Shown piece after piece: positions 44,550 to 53,450 of a DNA stretch of 64,000 bases. The position numbers and the translations under genes were made by a program. The DNA lies in the NCBI RefSeq assembly GCF_019084075.1, contig NZ_JAHREN010000001.1:1461501-1525500 (forward strand), read 5' to 3'. The notes under the pieces were generated by a model. The model was not told where the DNA came from, did no database searches, and saw nothing but the letters and a program-made list of their open reading frames with translations. Position 1 is the stretch's first letter; each line of letters opens with the position of its first letter. The stretch is from Siccirubricoccus sp. G192. Lineage in GTDB: Bacteria > Pseudomonadota > Alphaproteobacteria > Acetobacterales > Acetobacteraceae.

Positions 44550-45287
44550 TCAGCCCGGCTGGCGCAGCATCGGCACGAAGAGGGCCAGGCCTACCTGCTG
44601 CGCCACCGCCACCGGCAGACGATAGCCGGGGCCGTCCGGGTCCTGCCGCGCCCGCCAGGCATCCAGATGCGCATCCGAGCAGAAGAAGGGCTTCAGCGCG
44701 CAGCCGGATGTCGCAGCGCAGCCCCCGGCATAGCGGATGCCGGACCAGACCACGGCATCGCGTGGCGAGGTCGCGGCCAGGCCATGGCCCCGCGTGGCGA
44801 TGTGGATGCGCGCGCCGCATTCGGCGCAGGTGGACTCGACCATGGAATCCCGGCCGGCCATGCCGCCGGCACCCAGCGCGTCGATGGCGCAGAGCGCATA
44901 TACCGGCTGCGTGGCGCCTTCCAGCCTGACCCGGTGCGGCGTCGGCAGGGCGCTGAAGGGATAGGCGGCGGTGATCCGCCCCGCCGCATCGAGCACCAGC
45001 AGGTCCCGGTCGCGGAGCGATTGCAGCCGCGCGGGAATCACCGCCGCGTCCAGGCCGCTGGCGGTGGCGAGGGTGGCCTGGCCGGGCGGCTGCCCGGTGG
45101 CGATGAAGCCCTGCAGTACCGCCTGCCAGAGCGCATCCTCCGCCGCATCGAGGCCCGACCAGCGCTGCCGCCGCCCGGCCACCGCCATGCTGGCCGAGAG
45201 CGCGGCACGGCCCGCCGGGTCCGGCACCAGCGGCCAGTCCGGCATGGCCACGCCGGGGCGCAGCGCGAAGCTCTCGCCGGGCTGCAT
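44550..45287 (-). CDS. Alkylmercury lyase (MerB) family protein at end of ABC importer operon
   Basis: This 245-residue protein begins MQPGESFALRPGVAMPDW. The MerB pattern is visible: an N-terminal winged-helix-like part, HRVRLEGATQPVYALCAIDA with the Cys-x-x-Asp pair (Cys96 and Asp99 in MerB), ESTCAECGARIHI, then CALKPFFCSDAHLDAW with the second catalytic cysteine (Cys159 equivalent). All three residues used for C-Hg bond cleavage are kept. No merA, merR or merT gene is present nearby. It lies ten bases after an ABC permease gene. Many MerB-family proteins in such settings have unknown, possibly non-mercury substrates. Confidence 0.8.
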   Translation of the reverse strand: MQPGESFALRPGVAMPDWPLVPDPAGRAALSASMAVAGRRQRWSGLDAAEDALWQAVLQGFIATGQPPGQATLATASGLDAAVIPARLQSLRDRDLLVLDAAGRITAAYPFSALPTPHRVRLEGATQPVYALCAIDALGAGGMAGRDSMVESTCAECGARIHIATRGHGLAATSPRDAVVWSGIRYAGGCAATSGCALKPFFCSDAHLDAWRARQDPDGPGYRLPVAVAQQVGLALFVPMLRQPG

Positions 45288-45297
45288 GGCGCCGCGC

Positions 45298-46059
45298 CTA
45301 GCCGTGCCGCCAGCGCAGCAGCCGGTGTTCCAGCCTTTCGGAAGCGAAGAACAGCAGCAGCACGAAGCCCATGATGAGCATGACCAGCGCCAGCGAGAGC
45401 GAGGCATTGTAGGTGCTCTGCGCGAATTGCAGCAGGTAGCCGAGGCCGCGCGAGGAGGCGACGAACTCGCCCACCACCGCGCCGGTGAAGGCGAAACCCA
45501 CCGCGACCTTGAGGTTGCCCATCACCCAGGACACCACGGAGGGCACATAGACCTCCCGCACCAGCACGGCACGGCCGCCGCCGAGGGTCCGCACCCGCTC
45601 GACCAGGCGCTGGTCCACCTCCTTCACGCCGGAATAGACCGAGAAGAAGACCAGCACCGCGACCAGCACGGTGGCGAGCGCCACCTTGGAGCCGAGGTCG
45701 ATCCCCATCCAGATGACGAAGAGCGGCGCCAGGATCACCCGCGGCACCGCATTCAGCAGCATCATCACCGGCTCCAGCAGCGCCGCCAGCAGCGGCACCA
45801 GCGCCGCCGCGAAGCCGAGCAGGATGCCGATCGCCAGCCCGGCGGCGAGGCCGAGCAGGGCGGCGGTGAAGGTGGCCTGGAGATGCGGCCAGATGCTGCC
45901 ATCGGCGAAGAGGCCGAAGGCGACACCGGCCACCTCGCTCGGCGGCGAGACGAACAACGGGTTGAGCAGCCCGGCCCAGCCCGCCGCCTCCCAGAGCAGC
46001 ACCAGCGAACCCAGCGCCAGCACGCGGCGCAGCCAGAGGCGGTCCAGCAAGGTGTTCAT
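45298..46059 (-). CDS. ABC transporter permease, NitT/TauT type
   Basis: This 253-residue protein begins MNTLLDRLWLRRVLALGSLV. It has six or so hydrophobic helices and the EAA-type loop VERVRTLGGGRAVLVREVYVPS followed by a canonical hydrophobic end. The pattern matches SsuC/TauC/NrtB permeases (ARVILAPLFVIWMGIDLGSKVALA-like stretch). It pairs with the ATPase gene upstream, whose corrected stop overlaps this ATG (ATGA), and with the binding protein at 46833-47873. Substrate class for this family: nitrate, taurine, alkanesulphonates, pyrimidine precursors. Confidence 0.88.
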   Translation of the reverse strand: MNTLLDRLWLRRVLALGSLVLLWEAAGWAGLLNPLFVSPPSEVAGVAFGLFADGSIWPHLQATFTAALLGLAAGLAIGILLGFAAALVPLLAALLEPVMMLLNAVPRVILAPLFVIWMGIDLGSKVALATVLVAVLVFFSVYSGVKEVDQRLVERVRTLGGGRAVLVREVYVPSVVSWVMGNLKVAVGFAFTGAVVGEFVASSRGLGYLLQFAQSTYNASLSLALVMLIMGFVLLLFFASERLEHRLLRWRHG

Positions 46060-46830
46060 GCCGCGACAAGCTCCGGCCGCGGCGCCACCTCGGGGGAGGA
46101 GGCGCCCTCAAGGTCGCGCCAGAGCTGGCGCAGCAGGGGGGGCGAAGACGGGATGGCCGCGCACGGCGAGTAACTCGCGCGGCCGCGCGATCGGCACCGC
46201 GCGGCTGGCCAGGATGCGCGCCCGCGGCCCGCCCGAAAGCACATGCACCACGTCCGAGACGGCGATCGCCTCCTCCAGGTCATGGGTGACGAGCAGCACG
46301 GAAATCCCCTCGCGCTGCACCAGATCCAGCAGGTCCTGGGTGGCGCGCGCCCGCACGATGGCATCCAGCGCGGCGAAAGGCTCGTCCATCAGCAGCAGCC
46401 GTGGCCGGAGCGCCAGCACCTGGGCGATGGCCACGCGCTTGCGCTGCCCGCCGGACAATTGCCGCGGATAGCGCCCGCCGAGCCCCGCCAGGCCGAGCCG
46501 CGCCAGCCAGGCCTCCGCCCCCTCCAGCGCCTCGGCCTTGCTGGCGCCACGGATGCGCAGGCCCAGCGCCGCATTCTCGCGCGCCGTGCGCCAGGGCAGC
46601 AGGGCGTCGTCCTGGAACAGGAAGCCGATCTCCTCACGCGGGATGCCGAGGTCGATCAGCCCGGAGTCCGGCCGCTGCAACCCGGTGATGGCACGCAGCA
46701 CCGAGGTCTTGCCGGAGCCTGAGGGGCCGACCAGGCTGGCGAATTGGCGCTCGCCCAAATCCAGGTCGAGATCGGCCAGGACCGGCTCGCGGCCGCCATA
46801 GCCCAAGGTGAGGTCGCGGATACGCAGCAA
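46056..46830 (-). CDS. ABC transporter ATP-binding protein, NitT/TauT type; frame break near C-terminus
   Basis: Corrected length is about 257 residues. The start is a TTG at 46830 with GGAGGG eight bases upstream, just after the binding-protein stop. Walker A VGPSGSGKTSVLRAI, Q-loop FLFQDDALLPWRTA, signature LSGGQRKRVAIAQ, Walker B LLLMDEPFAALDA and H-loop LLVTHDLEEAIA are all intact. G7 at 46136-46142 breaks the frame near the end; with six the sequence reads PVFAPLLRQLWRDLEGA and stops at an ATGA overlap with the permease start. As written it would end about 17 codons early at 46108. Confidence 0.9.
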
Positions 46831-46832
46831 GT

Positions 46833-47873
46833 TCAGCCCTCCAGTGCCGCGCGGTCGAGCAGCGCGGTGAGATCGATATCCTTGGTCAGCACCCCGGCCT
46901 CGCGCTGCGAAGCCTCGACGCGCTGCACCGCCTCCAGGTCGATCCGCACGTCGTCGGGGTAGAGCGAGGCGCGGTAGCGTTCCAGCATCACGCCGAGCCG
47001 GCCCCAGTCGCCGCCGGCGACGAGTTCGCGTGGCAGCGCCGCCACCACCTCCTCCACCGGGATGCTGCGGGTATCGCGCAGCCCGGCGGCGAGCGCGCGG
47101 GCGAGGCGGCGCATCTCCTCCAGCCGGCGGTCGCGCTCGGCGGCGCGGACGGCGACGCCCATGAATTCGAAGGCGCCGCCGAGCACGCGGTTGGCGTCGT
47201 CGATGTCCATGGCATTGAAGATCACCCTTCCGCCGGCCTCCTGCACCAGCGTCAGCGCCGGTTCCTGCACCATGCCGGCATCCACCTGGCCGCGCCGCAG
47301 CGCCTCATAGAGGTTGGTGCCGATGGCGGCGAAGCGGGAGCGCGAGGTATCCACGCCGGCCCGCTTCATCAGGTGCAGCACCAGCACATGATCGGCATTG
47401 CCGAGGCCGGAGACGCCGATGCTGCGGCCCTCCAGCGCGCGAATGCTCTGGATCTCGCCGGCCATGCGCGGCGCGGTGGCGAGCGCAAAAAGCGGCAGCC
47501 GGCCGGTGGAGGCGAAACGGCGGATCTGCGCGCCATTGGCGAAAGCCTGCAACGCCACATCGAAGGAGGTGCCGGCGTAATCCACCGCGCCGCCGACCAG
47601 CGCCTGCATCGCCTGGTTGCCGCCGCGGGTATAGACCAGCTCCACCTCCAGCCCCTCGGCCCGGAAATGGCCGCGCGACCTGGCGACCTCATAGGGCACC
47701 ACGCAGAGCAACTGGCCACAGAAGGCCAGGCGCAGCCGCGTCGCCGCGCCTTGGGCTTGTGCAGACCCCTGCGCTGCCCCGGCCAGCAGGACCGAGCCGG
47801 CCAGGCCCTGCATCGCGTTGCGGCGGCCAATTCCCTCGGCGGGCGGTGGGGTGAGGCTGGTGCAGCAGGTCAT
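46833..47873 (-). CDS. ABC transporter substrate-binding protein (NMT1/SsuA-like)
   Basis: This 346-residue protein starts at 47873 (MTCCTSLTPPPAEGIGRRNA) behind AGGAG. The N-terminus carries a twin-arginine-type or Sec signal (RRNAMQGLAGSVLLAGAAQG). The mature part is of the NMT1/SsuA type: PYEVARSRGHFRAEGLEVEL, GGNQAMQALVGGAVDYAGTS, GRSIGVSGLGNADHVLVLHL, RRGQVDAGMVQEPALTLV. It would deliver its ligand to the downstream permease and ATPase. The ligand is unknown; the MerB-like gene at the operon end suggests an organic compound with a bond to sulphur or a metal, but this is speculation. Confidence 0.85.
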   Translation of the reverse strand: MTCCTSLTPPPAEGIGRRNAMQGLAGSVLLAGAAQGSAQAQGAATRLRLAFCGQLLCVVPYEVARSRGHFRAEGLEVELVYTRGGNQAMQALVGGAVDYAGTSFDVALQAFANGAQIRRFASTGRLPLFALATAPRMAGEIQSIRALEGRSIGVSGLGNADHVLVLHLMKRAGVDTSRSRFAAIGTNLYEALRRGQVDAGMVQEPALTLVQEAGGRVIFNAMDIDDANRVLGGAFEFMGVAVRAAERDRRLEEMRRLARALAAGLRDTRSIPVEEVVAALPRELVAGGDWGRLGVMLERYRASLYPDDVRIDLEAVQRVEASQREAGVLTKDIDLTALLDRAALEG

Positions 47874-48029
47874 CACGGGGGCTCCTGCGGCCGCGCGGGG
47901 GCGACGGCCACAGGAAGGAGATGGAATATCTTTCCCTATTCGGGAAGACGGCTGGGCAAGAAAGCGAAGAATTGCTTCAATGGGCCAATTCCGAGGATGG
48001 ATTTGCTGCCGGCAAGGGGGTCCGGGAGA

Positions 48030-48482
48030 ATGGACGCAACGGACCGCCAACTGCTGGAATTGCTGCAGCAGGACACGACCCGCCCGCTGGCGGAGCTGGG
48101 CGCCCTGGTTGGCCTCTCTGCCACGCCCTGCTGGAAGCGCATCCAGCGGCTGGAACGGGAAGGGGTGATCCGCGGCCGGGTGGCGCTGCTGGACCCGGCG
48201 CGGGTGGGGGCGGGGGTGACGGTCTTCGTCAGCCTGCGCACCGGGCAGCATTCCCGCGAATGGCTGGAGCAATTCGCCGCCACCGTGCAGCGGATGCCGG
48301 AGGTGATGGGATTCTACCGCATGGCCGGGGACGTGGACTACATGCTGCGCGTCGTGGTGCCCGACATCGCCGCCTATGACGCGGTCTACAAGCGGCTGAC
48401 GGAAATCCCCGGCCTGACCGACGTGACCAGCCGCTTCGCCATGGAGACGATCAAATACAGCACGGCCGTACCGGTGCGGTAA
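48030..48482 (+). CDS. Lrp/AsnC family transcriptional regulator
   Basis: This 150-residue protein begins MDATDRQLLELLQQDTTRPL with GGGAG just upstream. The N-terminal winged HTH (ELGALVGLSATPCWKRIQRL) and the C-terminal RAM domain (GFYRMAGDVDYMLRVVVPDI, FAMETIKYSTAVPV) are both complete. It is divergent from the ABC/MerB-like operon across 156 bases and so probably controls that operon and itself. Lrp/AsnC proteins bind amino acids or similar small ligands through the RAM domain. Confidence 0.92.
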   Translation: MDATDRQLLELLQQDTTRPLAELGALVGLSATPCWKRIQRLEREGVIRGRVALLDPARVGAGVTVFVSLRTGQHSREWLEQFAATVQRMPEVMGFYRMAGDVDYMLRVVVPDIAAYDAVYKRLTEIPGLTDVTSRFAMETIKYSTAVPVR

Positions 48483-48565
48483 TACCGTAACGGTTGCGGG
48501 AAACTGCCAGGCACTCTGCCGGTTACACCCTTGGCAGCCGGGGCGGGCTGCGGAGGGAGCGTGGC

Positions 48566-50051
48566 ATGCGCCGGGTCGTTCCATGGTCGGTTCTGAGGGC
48601 TGGCCTAGCCAGCCTGTTGCTCGCCGGCTGCTATGGCATCACCCCGCCGGGGGGCGGCGCCAATACGGGCTTCACCCCGCCGCGCCAGGTGAATGCCGCC
48701 GATATCCTGCTGCCGCCCGGCTACCAGATCGAGGCCGTCGCCACCGGCCTCACCTTCCCCACCGGCCTCGCCTTCGACGAGGCGGGCCGCCCATATGTCA
48801 CCGAGGCCGGCTATGCCTATGGCGAGGTCTTCACCACGCCGCGCCTGCTGCGGCTGGAACCCGGCGGCGCCACCACGGTGATCGCCAGGGGGGGACAATG
48901 CACCCTGGACCGGCCTCGCCTTCCATCGCGGCGCCTTCTTCGTCACCGGCGGCGGCCAGAGCCCGGCGGCCGGGCAGCGCGGCGGCGAGGTGCTGCGGAT
49001 CACCCCGGAGGGGCAGGTCACCGCCCTGGTCCAGGGCCTGCCGAGCCAGGGCGACCACCATACCAACGCGCCCACCCCGGGGCCGGATGGCTGGCTCTAT
49101 TTCGGCCAGGGCACCCTGACCAATTCCGGCGTGGTCGGCCCCGACAACGCCACCACAGGCTGGCTCCACCGGCATCCCGGGCTGCATGACATCCCCTGCC
49201 AGGATATCCGCCTCACCGGCGCCAACCATGAGAGCAGGAACCCTCTCGACGGCGGATCCGCGCGCGTCTCCACCGGCGCCTTCGCGCCTTTCGGAACGCC
49301 CACGCAGCCCGGGCAGATCGTGCGTGGCGAGATGCCCTGCAGCGGCGCCATTTTCCGGTTGCGGCCAGAGGGCGGGCGGCCGGAACTGGTGGCCTGGGGC
49401 TTCCGCAACCCCTTCGGCCTGGCCTTCACCCGGGACGGCGCGCTCTATGCCACGGACAACATGTATGACGTGCGCGGCAGCCGCCCGGTCTTCGGTGCCG
49501 GCGACCTGGTCTGGCGGGTGCGGCCCGGCACCTGGCATGGCTGGCCGGATTTCCATGACGGACAGGCGGTCGACGATGCCAATCGCTATGGCCCGGTGGG
49601 AGGCCCGGTGCCGCGCCGGCTGCTGGCGGCGGCGCCGAACCCGCCGCCGCGCGCCGTGGCGGTGCTGGGCGTGCATGCCTCCGCCAATGGCATCGATACT
49701 CCGCGCGGGGCGGGGTTCGGCCCGGCGGAGCGGCTTTTCGTGGCGCTGTTCGGCGACCAGGGCACGAATACCGGCAAGCAGATGGGGCCGGTGGGATTCC
49801 GCGTGGTGAGCCTCGACCCGCGAACCGGCGTGGTGGCGGATTTCGCCTCGAATCGCGGGTCTTCGAGCGGCCCGGCCTCGGCCATCGGCGGCGGCGGGCT
49901 GGAACGGCCGATCGCGCTGCGCTTCGAGCCATCGGGCCGGGCGCTCTGGATCGTGGATTTCGGCGTGATGACGGCCCGCGGCGAGCACCTGATGCCGGTG
50001 CCGGGCACCGGCGTGGTATGGCGGGTGACGCCGATTGCCGGGGGAGGGTAG
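48566..50051 (+). CDS. Sorbosone dehydrogenase-like PQQ lipoprotein; frame break
   Basis: Corrected length is about 494 residues. It starts at 48566 behind GGAGGGAG and has a lipoprotein signal ending LLLAGC, so it is anchored in the periplasm. The mature part is a six-bladed PQQ-type propeller of the sorbosone/glucose dehydrogenase group: ILLPPGYQIEAVATGLTFPT, DHHTNAPTPGPDGWLYFGQG, AWGFRNPFGLAFTRDGALYA, NHESRNPLDG. G7 at 48888-48894 breaks the frame; with six, VIARGDNAPWTGLAFHRGAF is read through. A cytochrome c lipoprotein gene follows by five bases, a plausible electron acceptor. Specific sugar or aldehyde substrate is unknown. Confidence 0.85.
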
Positions 50052-50056
50052 CGGCC

Positions 50057-50405
50057 ATGCGCGCTCCCCTGCCCATCCCCCCTGGCGCTGGTCGCCATCC
50101 TCGCCGCCTGTGGCACCGCGCGCCGCCAGGACCCGCCGATCCAGGCGCAGGCCAGCCCGCAATTGGCCGCCGGGCAGCAGGTCTTCATGCGCGCCTGCCA
50201 CCAGTGCCATCCGCGTGGCGAGGCCGGGCTCGGCCCCGCGCTGAACAACAAATACGTGCCGGCCTTCCTGATCCGCACGCAGGTCCGGCTGGGCCTCGGC
50301 GCCATGCCGGCCTTCCCCGAATCCGCCCTCAGCGCGGAGGAGCTGGATGCGGTGGTGCGCTACATCCAGTTCATGCAGTACCAGGTGCCCGCGCCGCCCG
50401 GCTGA
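50057..50405 (+). CDS. Lipoprotein cytochrome c, single heme; frame break
   Basis: Corrected length is about 115 residues. C6 at 50077-50082 hides the signal: with five C the N-terminus reads MRAPLPIPLALVAILAACGT, a classic lipobox ending at Cys. The mature part has one heme motif CHQCH and a distal Met region (ALPAFPESALSAEELDAVVRYI, with GAMPAFPES). It follows the sorbosone dehydrogenase-like gene by five bases and presumably accepts electrons from it. As written, the frame lacks any signal peptide, which supports the error reading. Confidence 0.85.
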
Positions 50406-50549
50406 CCATTCCCCGGCATCCCGGGTTTTCCCATCCCGGCCGCCACGGATGCGCCGGGGTCACGATGCGGTGGGGACCGGGCCAGGGGATCGAGTTCCCG
50501 GCGCCGCCATGCGACCTCCTGCACCTGCCGCATCAGGGGGGAGACCAGC

Positions 50550-51455
50550 ATGCACATCACGCGCCGAGACGGCATGCCCCGCCCGCTGCGCCACCGCGCC
50601 CGGGCCTACCTGACCCTGACGCGGCCGGCGAATGTCGTCACCGCGGCGGCGGATATCCTGGCCGGCTTCGCGGCGGTCGGCGCCGCCTGGGCCGCCTTGC
50701 CCTGGCTGCTGCTGGCCGGGATGTGCCTCTATGCCGGCGGCGTGGTGCTGAACGACGTGTTCGATGCCGGGCTCGATGCGCGCGAACGCCCGGAGCGGCC
50801 GATCCCGAGCGGGGCCGCCAGCCGTGGCGGCGCGGCGGGCTTCGGCGCCCTGCTGCTGCTGCTCGGCGTGCTGGCGGCGGCGCAGGCCTCGGCCGCGAGC
50901 GCCGCGCTGGCCGCCGCCATCGCGCTCGCGGTGGTGGCCTACGATGCCTGGGCGAAGCACCGCAGGCTGGCGGGGCCGCTCACCATGGGCCTCTGCCGCG
51001 GGATGAACCTGCTGCTCGGCGTCAGTGCGCTGCCGGGCGCAGTGCCGCAGCTCTGGTTCCTGGCGCTGATCCCGATCGCCTATATCGCCGCCATCACCGC
51101 TGCCAGCCGCGGCGAGGTGCATGGCGGCGAGCGCGGCACCGGCCGCATCGCCGTGCTACTGCTCTGCGGCGTGCTGCTGGCGCTGCTGGCGCCGGGGCTG
51201 CGCGCCGACCATTCCGCGCTCGCGGCGCTGCCCTTCGTCGCGCTGCTGGGCTGGCGGGTGCTGCCGCCCTTCCTGGCCGCGGCGCGGGAGCCGCAGCCGG
51301 CGCGCATCGGCGCCGCGGTGAAGGCCGGCGTGCTCTCGCTGATCGTGCTGGATGCGGCGCTGGCGGCGGGTTTCGCCGGGCTGGCCTATGGCGCGGCGGT
51401 GCTGCTGCTGCTGCCCGTCTCCCTGGCGCTGGCGCGGCGCTTCGCCGTGACCTGA
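50550..51455 (+). CDS. UbiA-family prenyltransferase, EboC-like
   Basis: This 301-residue protein begins MHITRRDGMPRPLRHRARAY behind GGGGGGAGA. It has about eight membrane helices and the UbiA motif NDVFDAGLDARERPERPIPS (NDxxDxxxD). The second Asp-rich site is reduced to YDAWAKH, as in EboC-like members. EboC proteins belong to the ebo cluster, linked in other bacteria to export of certain metabolites to the periplasm. Only this and a phosphodiesterase-like gene resembling EboF (53451-54884) are present here; eboA, B, D and E equivalents were not seen. Prenyl acceptor is unknown. Confidence 0.75.
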   Translation: MHITRRDGMPRPLRHRARAYLTLTRPANVVTAAADILAGFAAVGAAWAALPWLLLAGMCLYAGGVVLNDVFDAGLDARERPERPIPSGAASRGGAAGFGALLLLLGVLAAAQASAASAALAAAIALAVVAYDAWAKHRRLAGPLTMGLCRGMNLLLGVSALPGAVPQLWFLALIPIAYIAAITAASRGEVHGGERGTGRIAVLLLCGVLLALLAPGLRADHSALAALPFVALLGWRVLPPFLAAAREPQPARIGAAVKAGVLSLIVLDAALAAGFAGLAYGAAVLLLLPVSLALARRFAVT

Positions 51456-51470
51456 CACCGGCCCCAAGAA

Positions 51471-51494
51471 GTCCTGACCCTTGTCCTGACCCTT
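51471..51494 (+). repeat. Tandem 12-base repeat at the left edge of the lower-GC gene
   Basis: GTCCTGACCCTT occurs twice head to tail (51471-51482, 51483-51494). TCTTGACCCTT, matching 10 of 11 bases of the unit, recurs at 53324-53334 on the other side of the gene at 51682-53268. Such flanking copies could mark an insertion boundary, or be chance. Confidence 0.45.
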
Positions 51495-51681
51495 GCGGAA
51501 AGCATTGTTATCGGCCAGTGGGCAGCCGCGCCGAGGCGGGACCATTCAGCGGAAAGTCAGGATTTACTTAGGCGGGTATGAGGCACTACCGTCATAATGC
51601 CGGAGGCGCCGCTCTCGATTTCTAATAGACTTTGCGATAGCATCAATAACCCGCGCCTGCAGGGTGCAAGCGGAGACTGGG

Positions 51682-53268
51682 ATGTCAGGAACCGAGGCTT
51701 TCTTTGAGATTGTCTACGTGGAACACCGTGCCTGGATACTGGACAGCTCTATCACCTTTCCTGAGGAGCCCGCCGTTCGCATTATTGACGTCACGAGCAG
51801 GTCCGGCGGGATTTTCATCGAGGATTGCCACGCGACGGTTTCAGCTTGGGTGGACTCTAATAGACCGTCAACGGCCGATAATGCGAAGACCGGCCTTAGG
51901 CTGACGTTTGGCCGGAAGGAGACTGTGATCCTTTCAGAGTCGTTCCGCGACTTCTGCCTGCGCGCGCTCTCGGAAAAGGACTCGACGGACTCCGAGGCGG
52001 GAATTGACGAGGCGGCCACTGGTGCCGATCAGAGGAAGTTTCTCGCGGCGGCGCCAGGCGGACGCAACTCCCTCATACTATCCGGTTTAGAGTTCATTGT
52101 GTTGCCCGTCGGGCACGTCATCTTCCGGAGCTCTTTCACCTACCTAACCGATTTCGGCCCTGCCGAGGCGTGGCATCTGATGAGCGACTTCGAGCCGCTT
52201 ATCACCAATTGGGTCACGGATTTCCGGCACAAGGTAGTCGAGCCCCTCATCGACGAGATGTCTTCGCCGGGCGTGGGCCTGATCAAGAAACCCAACACCT
52301 ACCGTTGGGGCGTCCCTGGCTTTCTGGACGCGCAGGGTGCCGGAGGCGAGGACAACTCCAGCCTGGGGCACGATGTCGAATGCACCTTCACCTTCACGTC
52401 CCACTACTTCTTCAACGAGGGAGACGCGTTGTACGCCGCCGCCTTTTCGAAGGCGCTCGACGAAAGCGCCCCCAGCATCGCCCCGTCCGACGAGAAGGCT
52501 CCGCAACTGAATTCCTTCGAGCCGTACGTCGGCTGGTATTCGCGCGTGTGGCTGGGACCGAACGAAATCAAAGTGCGCGAGAAACTTGACGTTGAGCTTT
52601 TATTCCTTATCCAGACTAACATTCTGACTTCCGCCAACAACGCCTACGCCGCAACTCTCCGCGGCCTCGCCGAGATTGAGGAGACGCCAAGCAGGAGGCG
52701 CGCCTTCGTCAGCTCCGACGAGATTCGGTACTTGGTGAACATCAACAATTGGCAGTATCTGACGATTCGCTTTATCGAACGCGAGTATTATCTGGAGCAG
52801 CGGGACCTAATAGAACGCATGCGGAAGGCAACCGTAATAGGTGATGAGATCGAGAACTTCCGTGCCGCGGAGGAAGCGGTGATTCGGGGCGTCGAAGGAC
52901 TCGAGGCTGCAACGTCGCGGCGGGTGGGACAAGTGATTGAGATGGCCGCTATCGGCATCGCCCTCCTGACAATCTTCTCGGCTGCCAACGACCTGTTCGC
53001 GTTGGCCAAGCCGTCAGGCGACTTCGAGGACCGGAGGCCTGGTCATCCTATTGACGATTTGATGTTCAATTTCGGAGCGCCGTTCAACCAAGTTACCTGG
53101 GTGCTGTTTTTCTTAACCGTGGTCGTGATCGCCATAGGTGGCATGGTGGTATTCAAGCAACCAAGGAGGAGGCCTGTCCGTCCTTCCACTCGTCGGGCGC
53201 ATCTACGGCTGCCTCCGAAGGAGTCGCTTTTGCGCAGGGCGCTTTCGCGCTTGAAGCGGCGGCGGTGA
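51682..53268 (+). CDS. Unknown protein with two C-terminal membrane helices, lower-GC gene
   Basis: This 528-residue protein begins MSGTEAFFEIVYVEHRAWIL with CGGAG nine bases upstream. Most of it (1-415) is predicted soluble, with alternating strands and helices, no signal peptide and a charged helix (LEQRDLIERMRKATVIGDEI) before two membrane helices (about 420-440 and 472-494) and a very basic tail (RRRP, RLKRRR). The layout of a large cytosolic domain, a charged helix and two terminal helices recalls CorA-type channels, but no GMN motif is present. Base and codon use (TTA, AAT, TAT, ATA codons) differ from all neighbours, suggesting acquisition by transfer. I recognise no family. Confidence 0.7.
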   Translation: MSGTEAFFEIVYVEHRAWILDSSITFPEEPAVRIIDVTSRSGGIFIEDCHATVSAWVDSNRPSTADNAKTGLRLTFGRKETVILSESFRDFCLRALSEKDSTDSEAGIDEAATGADQRKFLAAAPGGRNSLILSGLEFIVLPVGHVIFRSSFTYLTDFGPAEAWHLMSDFEPLITNWVTDFRHKVVEPLIDEMSSPGVGLIKKPNTYRWGVPGFLDAQGAGGEDNSSLGHDVECTFTFTSHYFFNEGDALYAAAFSKALDESAPSIAPSDEKAPQLNSFEPYVGWYSRVWLGPNEIKVREKLDVELLFLIQTNILTSANNAYAATLRGLAEIEETPSRRRAFVSSDEIRYLVNINNWQYLTIRFIEREYYLEQRDLIERMRKATVIGDEIENFRAAEEAVIRGVEGLEAATSRRVGQVIEMAAIGIALLTIFSAANDLFALAKPSGDFEDRRPGHPIDDLMFNFGAPFNQVTWVLFFLTVVVIAIGGMVVFKQPRRRPVRPSTRRAHLRLPPKESLLRRALSRLKRRR

Positions 53269-53391
53269 TTGACTGGAATCGACCTAGGCGCCCGTTCTGT
53301 CGATTGATTCCGGCCTCAATAATTCTTGACCCTTCGCCGGGCGGCATTGAGGTGGGCGTATCTCGCCGGGCGCGCCGAAGGCGGCGCTTTT

Positions 53392-53413
53392 CAGGAAGGG
53401 CCAGGACTTCCTG
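53392..53413 (-). terminator. Hairpin downstream of the phosphodiesterase-like gene
   Basis: CAGGAAG and CTTCCTG form a seven-base stem around an eight-base loop, 38 bases beyond the stop of the minus-strand gene that ends at 53451. A TTTT lies at the far side of the stem on the plus strand (53388-53391), which reads as A on the plus-sense transcript's partner, so it would favour termination of the minus-strand transcript only weakly. The gene at 51682-53268 converges on it, so it may serve both. Confidence 0.4.
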
Positions 53414-53450
53414 AGGCTGGGAGACACCAATGGCGCTTGATTATGACCGA

